A stretch of DNA of 64,000 bases. It comes from Himantopus leucocephalus (Eukaryota; Chordata; Aves; Charadriiformes; Recurvirostridae). Where the stretch lies: the NCBI GenBank assembly GCA_003993805.1, contig RSEF01000004.1, positions 12,518,211-12,582,210 of the forward strand. Direction: 5' to 3'. Under the pieces are notes generated by a model. It saw only the letters and a program-made list of their open reading frames with translations. It had not been told where the DNA came from and did not search any database. Both the position numbers and the translations under genes were made by a program. Positions 45,155 through 57,700 of the stretch are shown piece after piece; position 1 is the stretch's first letter, and the number at the start of each line of letters is the position of its first letter.

Positions 45155-47698
45155 ACGTGTGAACTTAATCAGGCAGTTCCGTATGCATCTGATTGGGCAA
45201 ATTTACGGTATAATCCTGTTTATACTGAAGTAAACATTTGTTCAGTGACAACACTACTAGGCCTTTATAGGCCATGCAGCTTTTACAGTCTTTTCTTGAG
45301 TGAGACAACGTAAAATTGCACACAACCATGTGAGAACTGTATGCTTATCAAAAACATTCGTGATTGTACTAACATGGAAGCTTAGGCACCAAAGCAGCCT
45401 CAGTAATTTGGATATACTTGCTTCCATTTTAGTCTTCTCTAAATTGAGTTAGACTTTATGTACTACTGAAATCAGAATAGCTCAAAGTATTTACTGATCG
45501 GTTAGTACCATGCCTTTCTGCCACATCGAGGTACAAAAAAATCATGTAAGGCAAGTATTAATTACATGCCTAGTGATTAACATGGTTGTTTAGGCTTGTG
45601 GAAATCCGACAGAATGAAGCAAATTATCTCTCTAAGGAAAGGACCTGTCTCACATTAAAACTTTCCAGAAATGTAAACAGACGTTTTACATTGAGAAAAA
45701 AATCTGTTTTGAGCCAAACATGAATTGAGCAAAACTAGTACCTTCTGAACTANATTTCTACTGATGGCAGTTTTATGCACTTACTGAAGGAAAGTAAACT
45801 TACTGGCACTGCGGAGGCTAGTTTTCCCTCTCACTTGTGTTAAATTCCAGCATCAGCTGAGAAGAATGGACCAATTTTATGTCCATTCAGAGTATATTCC
45901 AATTTATGAGCTCCCGCTGGTGAGGCTATTATTCATCCTTCAGAAGTTCTCCTCTGTATTTTACGAACCTGTATGAGTTACAATTATATTTATTTTTATG
46001 CACTATTTCCTTTTCGGCAAACACCTGAGAAATGCAGTGCACTAATTATCATGCAAAATTTGTTTCTGCTCCCTTTTTAGAACAAATTTCGCTTCAGAGA
46101 AACTAGGCATACAGGAACACACATAATTTAGGCATTGACTCAGATGTTCTCATTTCATGTAACAGATTGAAAGGCCTAACGACAGTATCAGCATTTGTTC
46201 CTTGCTGTCGACAATCATATTTTAACCAGTAAATTAATGGTGTAAATTCAAAAGCCAATTTGAGATTGCCAACTTGGATTTTAACATATTTTTCTTCCAG
46301 ATACAGAGAAACAGACAAGACAAACTTTGAGCAAAATTCTTATTTCAAGAAGGTTTTGCACCAGCTCAGTTCCATTCTGTTTAACAGTGGTAATCCTAAT
46401 TTACCCCGTTGTGAATGCCAGAATCAGGCCATTTGTTTAAAAGCTTTGCTTTGTAATTAGCTAGTCACACACACGTAGCTAAAACCAAGATCATAATAGT
46501 CTCTGCTGAAACACGTAATTGAAGGCAGGACCCGGTCATGTATTCAAAAACCGCCTTTTGTCTTTTATATAAGTATTTTTAGACTTTTTTAGTATGCAAA
46601 TATACAGATGTGCATACATTGTTGCACTTTGCTGAATGAGTTATGTCAGATGAAACAAGTACTGCATCTTTGTTAATTACGATACTTAGAAGAAAATTGT
46701 AAAGCATGTTGCCACACAGTTAATATGTGGGTTTAAAGCTCGTGTTTGTACTGATGGGAGGAACTAGCTAAGTTATCAAGATCCATATTTTTCTATGAGG
46801 CAAGAAGACTGTTGCAAACCCTGAACCGACATGATAGGTCACTGTCAAGTACGTGAGAGTGACAGAACCACCACATCACTCATCAAGTGACTTGATGACA
46901 CCTGGGCTCCATCCTCCCACCCAAGGATGCATACCCAAGGTACCTGAAAGACAAATTTGGGAAAAGCTTGCTTTTACATTGGCCCTTAATCATTTGCTTA
47001 GTAATACAGGCATTGGGATTTCTACTCAACATTATTTGCCTACAGAAATGCTTACAAAAATAATCTGAATTGACAGAATATGGAGGCTGCAAGAATGAAC
47101 ATAATTCTATGAAAGACTTACTTAAGAGAGCTTGCTTTACTTTTGGCTTTTATACTTGTTTCTTTTAGAGTATCAATGAAGTTTTTAAATGTTTTGTTTC
47201 CTTTTTCTTGAGAAACAAATGAACGGATTATTGCAGTTTCAATTTTGTTAGTATAAATTCAAAATATTTCTAGTGGCTTCATGCAGACCTCAGATCACTT
47301 TTTGATATTTTGCAAGCATAGAATTCCATGAGTTTCACTGGAAATTACACATGAGAAGAAGTAAAAATTAGATCACGATGTGGCTTTGGTCTATTTGAAG
47401 AAGGTGCTTTTTAAGAGCAGTTCTTTTAAAAGAAAGCTTCAGAGAAATATTGATCCCCGCTGAATTTTACCCTTTTGTTTCCAAAATCCTCTGAGGTATT
47501 TCTCTTGCTTTTCCCAGGGCCTACCTCCATTTATATCCTCCCATTTATTCTGTGTTTTCTGCACCATTATATCTGCATTGCCACATAAGATGTCTTACTG
47601 CCGATAGTTTGTTCCTTCTCAACATGTTGTACTAGCTGAAAGTAGCCTCCCTCTTTCTTTCCACCTCATTGACTCTCTAACCTATTTCTAAACATATC
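45155..47698. other. Non-coding DNA, no gene recognised
   Basis: A lone N at 45753 has no flanking duplication. Short opposite-strand frames at 46103-46460 and 46853-47092 show no domains. Nothing else is assignable. Confidence 0.5.
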
Positions 47699-48147
47699 TG
47701 TGGGAAAATAACGGAAGATTGGCGAGGAGGATTGTAAAAACACTCAAGTGACTTGCAGCTGAGGTGTCGAAAAACACATACACCAATCATTGTTTAGTTT
47801 TGTGTGCTTGACAAGTAGAACATCTGTGTTTAGATAATATAGGCTGGCGATAGGCTCGGAGGCAGCCTATCCAACATGCTTGAGATTCCTGCCCTGCTGT
47901 CGGAAAGATAAAAGCACAGCGGTAAACTACGCCTGTGTGAATCCCTGATATACAGGCGAAAACAGCAAGTTCGGTGATCCTCTAGCATGGACTGAGCTAC
48001 ACGGTGGCTGCGTTCCCGCTTGTGTGCCTCTGCCCAGGTGCTGCTTCAGAGATCCCCTGGTTGGCGAGGTAACAAAAATAAATGTACTCTGCATTTCATC
48101 TGTGGTTTTGTGGTTGTTGCTGCGTCCTGCTTGTGCCAGCTCACACA
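47699..48147 (+). mobile_element. Probable solo LTR of an endogenous retrovirus
   Basis: This 449-bp unit starts TGTGGG and ends CACA, and is flanked by ATATC and GTATC, a 5-bp target duplication with one mismatch. It is GC- and CpG-richer than its surroundings. A TATA-like GATAAAAGC lies at 47907, AATAAA at 48077-48082, and a GT-rich downstream element ('tgtggttttgtggttgttgctg' region) follows, which is the usual U3-R-U5 order. Two hairpins are visible: GATAGGCT/AGCCTATC at 47849-47871 and CGCCTGT/ACAGGCG at 47930-47958. No internal retroviral sequence or second LTR is adjacent, so it is probably a solo LTR left by recombination. An ERVL-like origin is a guess from general resemblance. Confidence 0.62.
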
Positions 48148-49860
48148 GTATCCTTGCCTTCTCCCTTGTCTACAGATCTTAATTCTCTTTGTCCCTCTAA
48201 TATTAATTTTTTAACTCTATCAATTTATTATTTACACCCACTCTGTAGAGCAGTCCAGGACACAGCTATACAAAAATAAATAATATAATAAATATAGGCA
48301 TGAGTTTCACTGCTTGGAGGGGAAACATTTTGAAGTCAGCTGGAGCTGTCCCTCAGTGATGTTTTTGGGTCCACACACAAAAATCTTCCTGCTTTTATGC
48401 AGTCTCCATGGGCCATGGTTATTTTACATTGTTCTTAAGGTTCACTTTCTGTGAGTACTTTGCCATTGGTAGAATCAGCTGCTGAACACGAATGCATGCA
48501 GGGTATTAGCCAATTTTAGTAAACTGCTTTTCTTATTGACTATCATTTCACGCTGAGGTTTCTTTAACATAAATTTTTGAACCCAGCACTTTCATTTTTA
48601 ATTTAAATTGGATATTTAGACATAATATTGTTTCTGGGAAATGTGCCTCGGTATTAAAGTTTGATGACTTTAGGCTGGAAAAGAGTGGAATGTGTTGACT
48701 GGAGTTCCAATGTGCACTTCATCAGGAATGTAAATGCCAACAAGCAAATTCCAAGACATTTACTAGATCTGGTCATAAAGAATGCCACTTCCCCTCTGCT
48801 TGAGAGTTATCAAAATATATTTGTAGACAAAATTTTTCTGGAGTAACAAGAATCAGAGCGAAAAGATTATGAAACCACATGTACCCTATTCACTTTTATA
48901 ACACGATTCCTTTAAGTCAAAGATGTTAAGAGTTTATGCAGGCGTATGGGTTTCAAAAGATCTCGTTATGTCACTGGAAAGGTTGCCAACTGTTCTGTTA
49001 TGCTGGGAAAGGAGAGACACTGTGCCACCTCTTCCAAATAAAACATGTGCTTAATTGATCTAGGCCACTGAATGTGTTCTGATCTTCCCAGGGTGCGAGA
49101 CTTAGCTCAAAACATGCACGTCAGAAGAGCTGCTAGTTTATAGAGGTTGCTATCTGTTTAGTAGTCAGCCACAAAAATCAAATATTTTTGTTTCAGACTA
49201 CCTACAGTCAAATCACGTAGCAGTTTGGCTGACTCGCAAATGTTTTTCCACATACCCTACACACGTACAGCAAGAGAAACAGAAAAGGTGGCAAGGCAAG
49301 TAGTGAAGATCTTTGTTCAGTGACACGGGAGTTACACATTCACAGTTATTATCAGCTCCTTTTCCTAGAGGAGAAGGCCAAGTCTTTCACTTAGGGATTA
49401 AACAAGGCCTTATTTAAAACCAGTGAAAAGTAAATATCTAACCCCTGCTTTACTATTTCCAGGGGATTTGAGCAGCAGACTGTAAATGACACTAAATGAC
49501 AACTTAAGGGGGTAGAACAGTTATTAAATATGTACTGTGGAAGTAAGGTTTCTTCTGTTTAGATGAAAAATTTTAAATTTTCCTTTTGCTAAATCAAATG
49601 CTATTATTAGTAACACAGCCAAGGGAAATTAGATAAGAGCCCTTTTTTAAAATTAGTTTTCATGGGACCTTACATTAAACACAGTCTTACTTTGTTTTCA
49701 GTGAAGAAGGTTGTTTTGTCAGCTAAGAAACACTTGTTTATGTTAGCAATAAACTCTGCCATCCCAGACAGCTAACAAAAGACAGTCAAAAATCAGCTCC
49801 ACGAAGGACAATGAGAGGAGCTCATTTACACTCTTCCCCAAGCTAAAAGGAGCAAGGAAG
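48148..49860. other. Non-coding DNA, no gene recognised
   Basis: Nothing assignable. A 61-codon plus frame at 48661-48846 shows no domain. Confidence 0.5.
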
Positions 49861-50050
49861 GAGAGATGGCTGACTCACAATTACTTTTCTGTACTGCTGC
49901 GGAGGTGGTTTAGCTATTAACATATTTTAATGCTATGTTGTAATGTCAGTCAGCGATCATCCTGCCTGCTCCCTGTGAGGTACTGCCTTGCAGTACAGTT
50001 TAAATAAAAAGCATTATTGTCAAAACAATATAACAAGCAAGCTTGTTAGT
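49861..50050. promoter_or_regulatory. Palindrome cluster, candidate regulatory element
   Basis: Three perfect dyads lie within 70 bp. GTACTGC/GCAGTAC (49980-49996, 3-nt loop), ATTGT/ACAAT (50016-50029, 4-nt spacing, the core of SOX-type sites) and AACAAGC/GCTTGTT (50032-50047, 2-nt loop). A TGACTCA AP-1-like word lies just upstream near 49870, with several TAAT words between. The density resembles a conserved non-coding element. Function is inferred only. Confidence 0.25.
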
Positions 50051-50757
50051 TTAATCAGCATAGTTTCAGAGTTTCCTTTAGTGCTTTTTAAGAGTTGGTC
50101 ATTTAAATTAGAACTGTAAGTTAAGATTTTATTTAAGAAAGGGCATGCAAACAATGATGTCTGGATTGGGTGCACTGCAGAATCCACATAAGGACACATG
50201 ACGCTTTCTTTCTGCTCTTACCATGCATATAAAATGTGGTAATTTATAAGAAAAGCTGTATTATGGTTTGAAAGCCCAGGAAAGATATTAGCTATCAAGA
50301 AATTAAGCAATTATGTTCTCTGAAGCCTATAATTTGGGGGTGACCAGAAGTTTCTTTTTAGAAGGACTAAAAGGGCAACAAGAAAAGATGTCCCAAAGCA
50401 TCTTCTAGTTCTTTCTTTTCATGGAAGCTTTAACTGTCAATGATAGTCTTTGCTTTGAAGCAAATTACAGTCATATTAATCAAGTCAAACATCAAAGTAC
50501 CACAACCATTTTAGTGAATGTGGTTTGTACATTAATTTTAATAGAGGGATTGAACATTTTTTTAATAGAATAAAATATGAAAGAAGCTGCAGGAAGGGCT
50601 GCCTTAGATACATTCCTGCTGTTTCCTGCTGGTCATCCACCTCACTGCTCTCCTGCTATAGTCACATCATCAAAGGTCATATGAACCAAATGGCCACGTT
50701 TCCTGAGCTAAGGTGGGGAAAAGCAAGAGTCAATCCAAATACTGTATAAATGTTTTT
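50051..50757. other. Non-coding DNA, no gene recognised
   Basis: No gene or repeat recognised up to the gap. Confidence 0.5.
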
Positions 50758-50857
50758 NNNNNNNNNNNNNNNNNNNNNNNNNNNNNNNNNNNNNNNNNNN
50801 NNNNNNNNNNNNNNNNNNNNNNNNNNNNNNNNNNNNNNNNNNNNNNNNNNNNNNNNN
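50758..50857. other. Assembly gap (100 N) at a CR1
   Basis: One hundred placeholder bases of unknown true length. The right flank is the last 41 bp of a plus-oriented CR1, and the left flank is unique. The gap therefore probably hides the 5' part of that insertion. Confidence 0.97.
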
Positions 50858-50898
50858 AGGTCCCTTCCAACCTAAACCATTCTATGATTCTATGATTC
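50858..50898 (+). mobile_element. CR1 LINE, extreme 3' end
   Basis: The text 'aggtcccttccaacctaaaccat' is followed by tandem 'attctatg' units, the canonical 3' terminus of avian CR1. It is cut on its 5' side by the gap. Confidence 0.93.
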
Positions 50899-51002
50899 AC
50901 CCACCTAGCTGAATTCTTGTAAATGGAGCCAGTATGCAGTTAACCTTCATTGTCAGAAAGGCATGCTAATGATGATGTCAGGATTTATTGGAGGATAATC
51001 AG
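50899..51002. other. Short unique spacer
   Basis: Unique DNA between the CR1 end and the next duplicated segment. Nothing recognised. Confidence 0.5.
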
Positions 51003-51277
51003 GCAAATGAAACTTTTATTTTACCATTACCCATAGTATTATTAGGATCTGGAATTTAGGCCAGTTCACTATCCAAGGACAAATTTTCAAGTTGATAATG
51101 TACATACAAGGAAGACAATTTTAGTATTGTCAGTTCAATNGCAAATGAAACTTTTATTTTACCATTACCCATAGTATTATTAAGATCTGGAATTTAAGCC
51201 AGTTCGCTATCCAAGGACAAATTTTCAAGCTGGTAATGTACATACAAGGAAGACAATTTTAGTATTGTCAGTTCAAT
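51003..51277. repeat. 137-bp direct duplication across single N
   Basis: Positions 51003-51139 recur at 51141-51277 with five substitutions, all transitions (for example tagg/taag and cact/cgct). The N lies at 51140. The several transitions make allelic copies more likely than sequencing error. Confidence 0.94.
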
Positions 51278-52157
51278 GTAGGGGTGGCAACAAAGAAAAT
51301 TCAGATGTCATAATTCTAGATCATCTTCCTGCAATAAAAGGAAATACAATCGCTCATCTAGACCCAGAGGGCTAATCCTGACAGTTTCGGAACATCATGT
51401 GAGATGCTGAGCTCCCTCAACTCCCATAAACTGAAAATCTTAGGGAAGGAACACATTGGAAGGACTGCCTTTGATCACCAAAATTAAGTTTTAAGTCCCA
51501 GATGGAATTATTTCACTTCTTCATTCTGTCTTCTTTGAGCTTCTTACAGGTCTCTTCCTTATTTTTCCTTCAAAGTCCTTGTTTGGGAAGACATGATACT
51601 TAGAAATACATCTGATTGCTTCTAGAATTAATGATAAAAGATCTTCTGGTTTGGAGGGGGGCTTTTTTGCAAGCAAGAGAAGTAATTCAAACTAATTTTA
51701 ATAGCTGCTTTCTTTCTATCTGCTTACAATACGTTCATCTATTACACAGACTTTAATTACAAATGTGCCAAATGTACAGTCGAATAGTTAGATGAAGCAC
51801 ACACTGGGGGAATAGCGGAATCAATGTGCTTAGTCTCTTCTTAATCCTCTCTTTTGTGCGTAGGAGACCCGCCTGTGTTGCTATTCCATACACAGACACA
51901 GGGGCTGACGGGGTTTATGCAGGGGTAGTTATGCAGCCAAGCCTTCATTCAAAGAGACTCAAAAGCCACCAGAAATGAAGGGGAAGAAGCAAAAGAGAAA
52001 TTGTGGCAATTATTTTTACTGTCTGAAATTCAAGAGAGGCATCTATTAGCAACATAATATATGGAGCAGTCAAGAAAGAAAAAAAGATGCCAGCATTTTT
52101 ATGTTACTGCTAAAAATGTGCCTGAGACTTTTCTGTCTGCAACAGTTATAGACTTAC
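51278..52157. other. Non-coding DNA, no gene recognised
   Basis: Nothing assignable. Unique AT-rich DNA. Confidence 0.5.
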
Positions 52158-52435
52158 ATCAATGCCAGTAATGTTTAGGCGCCACATGGAGTGCCAGTCA
52201 CCGGCAGGTGACCAAATGTACCTGACCTTAAACTTTTTGCAGGTGCTACAACATCTCTCTTGACCAGCCACCCCTCTTCTGCCAGGCACACAAAACAACG
52301 TCCCGCTGCTCTCAAGCGTCCTATATTCAGATGACCGCTCTGGGAGTCTTTCCCCCGCAGTCAGAGTCCGGGTGCACAGACGTGATGCACAGTGCATATC
52401 CACATTCAGCATGGGATTGACAACCCAAGGATTCC
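52158..52435 (-). other. GC-richer, exon-like open segment
   Basis: On the minus strand this 278-nt segment stays open in one frame. It ends at GAT|GTAAGT, a consensus splice donor, and is preceded by 'cctgccttgttcaaag', a passable acceptor. It has several CpGs, unlike the neighbouring DNA. The hypothetical translation is rich in Cys, Arg and Trp (a CCSTCKK stretch and a WSPAGDWHSMW stretch) but matches no family I can name. Candidate explanations are a coding exon of an unrecognised gene, a non-coding RNA exon, a repeat fragment, or chance. Confidence 0.2.
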
Positions 52436-54674
52436 CTTTGAACAAGGCAGGTATTTTAATTCAGTTTCTCTGTGACTGCTTTCTTATTTAAACTCCAACT
52501 CAAAAAAGCATTTAAGCAGGTCTTAAGCAATAAATGCTCCAGATCCTTGTAAAAATGCCCCTCGTATTCAGGAAAATGTGTGCCGAATGTTGAACACATA
52601 CACACCTGCCTCTTAGAACTGGGTGACCCAGACACATCCTCAAGTGCTTAGCTGAATTAACAGCCTAAACTTCTGTTCTAAATGCGGATTCTCCTTAACT
52701 GGTACTTCTTTGCCTGGTGTATCTATCTGTCTTGCGACACTTCATACTATGAAGAGCAGCTTATGTCAGGACTAGGCAACACAGTGAGATCACCCAAAGA
52801 GACATGAATTTCCTCCACTCAAATGCAGGCAGGACTAGAGAACGGTACAGGTTCCCTTCCTCTTCCTCCTCTTTCCCTGTTTTTTCCTCACAATATTCAC
52901 TGTTTTCTCCTCTGTTACCTTCATGGACAATAGCTATGGCCATAGTTGTGATTCCTTGTGATCCACTGTAGCCCAGATATTTTAGGAAAACTTCTGATTT
53001 GACACTGAAGGATAGTAAAACAACTGAATGGGTTTACAAAGAGGTGTAAAGTTGGACTGGCCCTGTCAATCTCTCTGAAGAATAGGAATACCCTTATCTT
53101 GGATCCTGTTCAATTCTTGTAAGCAAAGGGACGACTTGGAGCTGTGATATAAAACAATGGCACCATTTATAGTGTTACTGAGATGTGGGAGGATAAACAC
53201 GGTAACAGAAAAGAGCTAGTAAAATCAGAAGCATTTTAAAATGTCATGGTCTACAAAAGAATGGACATTTTATAGCTTTGTCATGATCAGACAGTAGATT
53301 GTCTCCTTTGCATAACAGTTTCAGATTTCATTGCCAAAGAAGAATGTACAAAGAGGCCTAGAAGGACCAATTGAAATTCTATCAAATCATTATAAGGCTT
53401 CACAATACGCCATTACAAAATCAGTAGTTGTGCAAGAAACAATCATAAAATAACCAGACTGCATCTTCATAACATTTCTAGCAGTTTGTGTCAATATTCA
53501 TTTAGGAAGTCTTTAATCTGTATATCTATATGTGCAGAATAAGTGTGCAATACTAGTTTTTCATATTAAAATTATCTGCTACACCTGCTCTCTCATCTAT
53601 TTTCCCTCAGACATTTTGCTTGCTTTTAAATACCAGAAGATAAGAAGCCAATGATGGGAAATTCTAATTGGAAAGAGAAGTCTCCTTTGTATCAGAACAT
53701 TGCAGTGGGCATCTGACACCAAATACTACATTTCTGGTTACTCCTTTGTTTCAAAAAAGGACCAAACTTACATTGTTCATTAGACAAGAGCAACAATTTT
53801 GAAATAAGTGACCAATAAAGCTTGTTTTGCCGAAAAGACAGATTTTTTCATCCACCCTCAGAGATTCATAACCCTTCTACCAGATTAAACCAGAAGGGTA
53901 CAATTGATTAATCACTTCTGAAAAACTTAGCTTTTATTTTTAGTCAGTGCAAGAAGAACCATGATTATGACAAGATCCCATATTGCAGCCTCCCTTTCAG
54001 TGTAAATTATGGGCAAGGTTATAAACCAGCAAAATTAGAGGTTCATAATGGAGATGATGACAGACCTTTAATTATGCAGGGCATGAAGAACAATACTGTA
54101 ATAAAATTAGCGGGAAAAAATCATGTGTCATTTAGTCTACTACGTGCTTGAAGACTTCTCCACTATAGATGAGTGAACGAGCTTGGTTATAGTTGCTCAT
54201 AAGTTAGTCTTAGGGCTTTTATGGCTGAAAGTGCTTCATACCTTAAATTCATACATGAATTTTGGTTAATCATGATTTGGAGTGACTCTGTGAGAGAGGT
54301 AAAGATAATGAATATTGCTGATTCACAGTTATACAAGCTGTTTTTGAAAACCTGATGCAGCCAAGCCTTAAAAGTGAATGGACACTCCAACGTAAGTATT
54401 TGTCTTTAGCAGGCTAAACTTCGGTGCAAGCACCAAACTGCCGTATGGTCGGTAGCAAAATACAAGGTACTGCTTTTGAACACCAGCATTCAAATGCTCT
54501 GTTTTTCTCTGTACGAGTATGTAATCTGGCGCAACAGGCACCACTATTAAATCAAAGCTGTTGCTAAAGCCCCTACATTTGCATTTGTACTACATTTAAG
54601 CTGGTTTTCTGGACTTGACACCATTATCACACATGAATTTAACCTGTCCAGAGGACCATTTGTAAGGTTCAGGC
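52436..54674. other. Non-coding DNA, no gene recognised
   Basis: An inverted repeat ACCCTTCT/AGAAGGGT with a 13-nt loop lies at 53871-53899. No gene or repeat family recognised. Confidence 0.5.
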
Positions 54675-54766
54675 CCAGAAGATGTCGGAGCATATTTGGT
54701 GTGCATCTGAAGAAAAACANACCAGAAGATGTTGGAGCATATTTGGTGTGCATCTGAAGAAAAGCA
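54675..54766. repeat. 45-bp direct duplication across single N
   Basis: Positions 54675-54719 recur at 54722-54766 with two substitutions. The copies are separated by one N at 54720 and one base. Open frames on both strands through this junction are artefacts of the duplication. Confidence 0.92.
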
Positions 54767-57700
54767 TCAGATTCACTTTCTGCCCAAAGGAGTCTAGTTC
54801 AGAAATCCCCAAAGCACCATGTGAAACAAGGCAACACGTGGAAAAAGAGCATGGTTGGGAAATGTACCTCAAGACTGCACTACTGCTTCCAACCAAAAAA
54901 GAACTGTAAACTAATCTGCATACTGACAGAAAGGGAATTATCATGGTCAGAAGGTTTATCATGGTCACGGTTATCTACTAACTGAAATGACCTTTTTTTG
55001 GTTATACTTTGATTTCCGTGACATGCCAGACCACCACACACTGGAGAGAGAAATAAGCCACACTGTTTCAGAAGAGTAAGTTGGAATACACTTTGCAGCG
55101 TAGCTCAAGAGTTTAAAGCAGTAATATGTATTTGCTCTCTCACCAAACCAAGTTTGGACATATTGTGGAGGGACGAAATAATGTCTATTAGTTCTAAAGG
55201 AAAACTTTAGCTCTACAGAATAAAAACAAAGCAGCAGGCTTGCCCATTTTCTCCCACTCCAACTTGAACAATCAAACCCAATTTTCAGCATCAGAAGAAA
55301 GGGTTGCGTAAAACACATAAAAGTAGCATTCTTGCCTACATAAGGATTCACTGCAACCTCAAACTATTTCATATTATACCTGTACCCACTGCAGAACAAG
55401 CGGAATAATATCAATATCGTAAGACTTGTGTGTCTGTAGATTGTTGATGGGCTTGTCCACCATGAAATCTCTTGACTTATTTTATAGGCAGAGAAATACT
55501 CTTATCTACATCAGTGTTAAATTTGTTTCCACTACCCACCACACAGACTGGTTACGTTTAGCAGAAGGTCCACTGTTGTTAATGTTTTATTAGAAGTCTC
55601 GAGGAATTTGCTTGTTTTCGTAAAGAACAGGGTTCCACAGCCAAACATTTAACAGAACTCAACAACATTTAAGAGAATTCAAGAGAATATTAATGCAATA
55701 TTACCAGACAATTTTAAAAGATTTAAGGGATTTTATAACAATCTTCCCGTATTCTGTTTGGTATGATTCTCTGAATGCTTGCTTTGGCAGCATAACTTTC
55801 ATTAAATTCATACAATACAATATGGTGTGTAAATGCAAGTTACAAAATTTGCTTCTTTTGAAAGAATGCTAACCCATCCAAGTCTCTAACTAGTACATCT
55901 TCAACATAAAACTCACAGTTACAGAGGAAATTACTATTCAGCAACATGTATATTACAGACCCCCAAATAAGATAACGTGAGGAACAAATACAAGTAGAAA
56001 AGGCTTTAAATTCCAGATCAATTATTTCCTGCAAATTGCCATTAACACTATTCCAAGCTGAAACAGCTAAAAAGGACAGATTTGAAAATATAAGTGCAAC
56101 TTTTAAAAAAGTGTACATAGAAGATACCCTTTATCTAAACTAATAAATGTTTTCTGATGTTTTCACTCTAAAAATGCAGTATTATAAATGCTACATATTG
56201 ATTGCTTTGTTGAATGTTAAATGTATCTCCAGTTGTGCATTTTAATGCTGTTTTTTCAGGTCATCTAGAGATTTAATACAAACCTATAGTACAAGTAAGC
56301 AGGTACATAATAGAAATTATACAGCAGTATTTTGTAATAAAACCTATATATAAAGAATATATAATGGATATTCACATACCAGCATTGGAAGCATTTGTCT
56401 CCTTTGTTAAATAACTCTGAACCCAATCCCAACCTGCTTCACTGAGTAGTGTCATGCTGCCTAACTAGCCCAGCTGAAATCAATGTAATCATGTGTGATA
56501 CAGAAATTTAATAGAGTAAAAGCATCAGGAAGCAGCATTTGGACATTACCGTTAAATTAACTCATTCTCTGTAATCTATACTCTTAATTCACATGTTACC
56601 TTGTTCAAAGAAATATGATTAAGACATTCCCTTGGGACACAGATGCTTCATTTAGAAAGGTACTAGAAGAGGAGTTGTTCTTATCTTCTTTCCTCAGTGT
56701 AGAGGGGCACAACTGAAATTGCTAGGATTATGCACAAAAAACTATTTCACCAGAATAAATATTTCTGAATCTGTCATCAATGGACGGTTGAAATACCTTG
56801 AGTTACAGATCTCACCTGGGAGAGAATCTCTGATCACTGGGCATATCTAGGTATTTTTAGATCTCTAACGTTAGCTTGAAAGATGCTAGTTAAGTGCCAG
56901 CTGATCTACATTGGTCTTTTTGACTCAGGTATTTCACAGGTTCTGAGGTGGTAAATTCCCTCTATTATTATATTGAAAAATACTGTAAATAACGTTTGCT
57001 GAACATTAGTCAGAGGTGTGTAGTTTTCATTTATACATGTTTTTCTGCTGTAAGTGTACATATGATCGCAGGATGATGGAGAACCATATTTGACCATTTA
57101 ATTACAGACAATGATAAAACTCCCCCAAGTTTAATCAGCCCCATTTCAACATAGTCTAAGTGCAGAATAAAATATTGCTTACTGTGAATTTAGTGGGGTG
57201 AAAGAGCCTCAGCTGTATGGTTTCAGTCTGCTTTCTTAAAAAGTGGTTTTCCTGACAATAGAGAATGACGTTTGCAATGTGGTACCACTTATTCATTGAT
57301 TCTGATATGCCAGAGACTAAGCATGTATTCAAATCAGCCAGAAGCCACAAAGTCAGGGCCTCAGGCTCTTGAAGTGAAAAAATCAACAAGTTCTATAAAT
57401 AGGCATTTACAGGGAGAATGGAGAGATGAAGTCACTTGCTGTTATAGAGGTTTCTAACCCTAACAGTAATTTTATTGCTTGGTAAGATTGCAAGAATCTT
57501 TCTTAGTATGTCTGCAAGAGATGGTTTTAGTAAAGTGTCTTTGCAGGCATTTGAGGAGTCGTCCATTTCTGGAGATATTTTTTATTGCTGCTTCTTCAGA
57601 TACTTATGGCTCTTTTTCCTATGTCCCCAAATAATTTGTTTTTGCTTGCAAGTTAAGAGCCATTCTACTAAAAGCAAGTAATTTCTGTGTGTCTTTCCAA

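Noticed and set aside
54971..55351. 126-codon minus-strand open frame
   Set aside because: No domain, no exon borders of note, and ordinary AT-rich composition.
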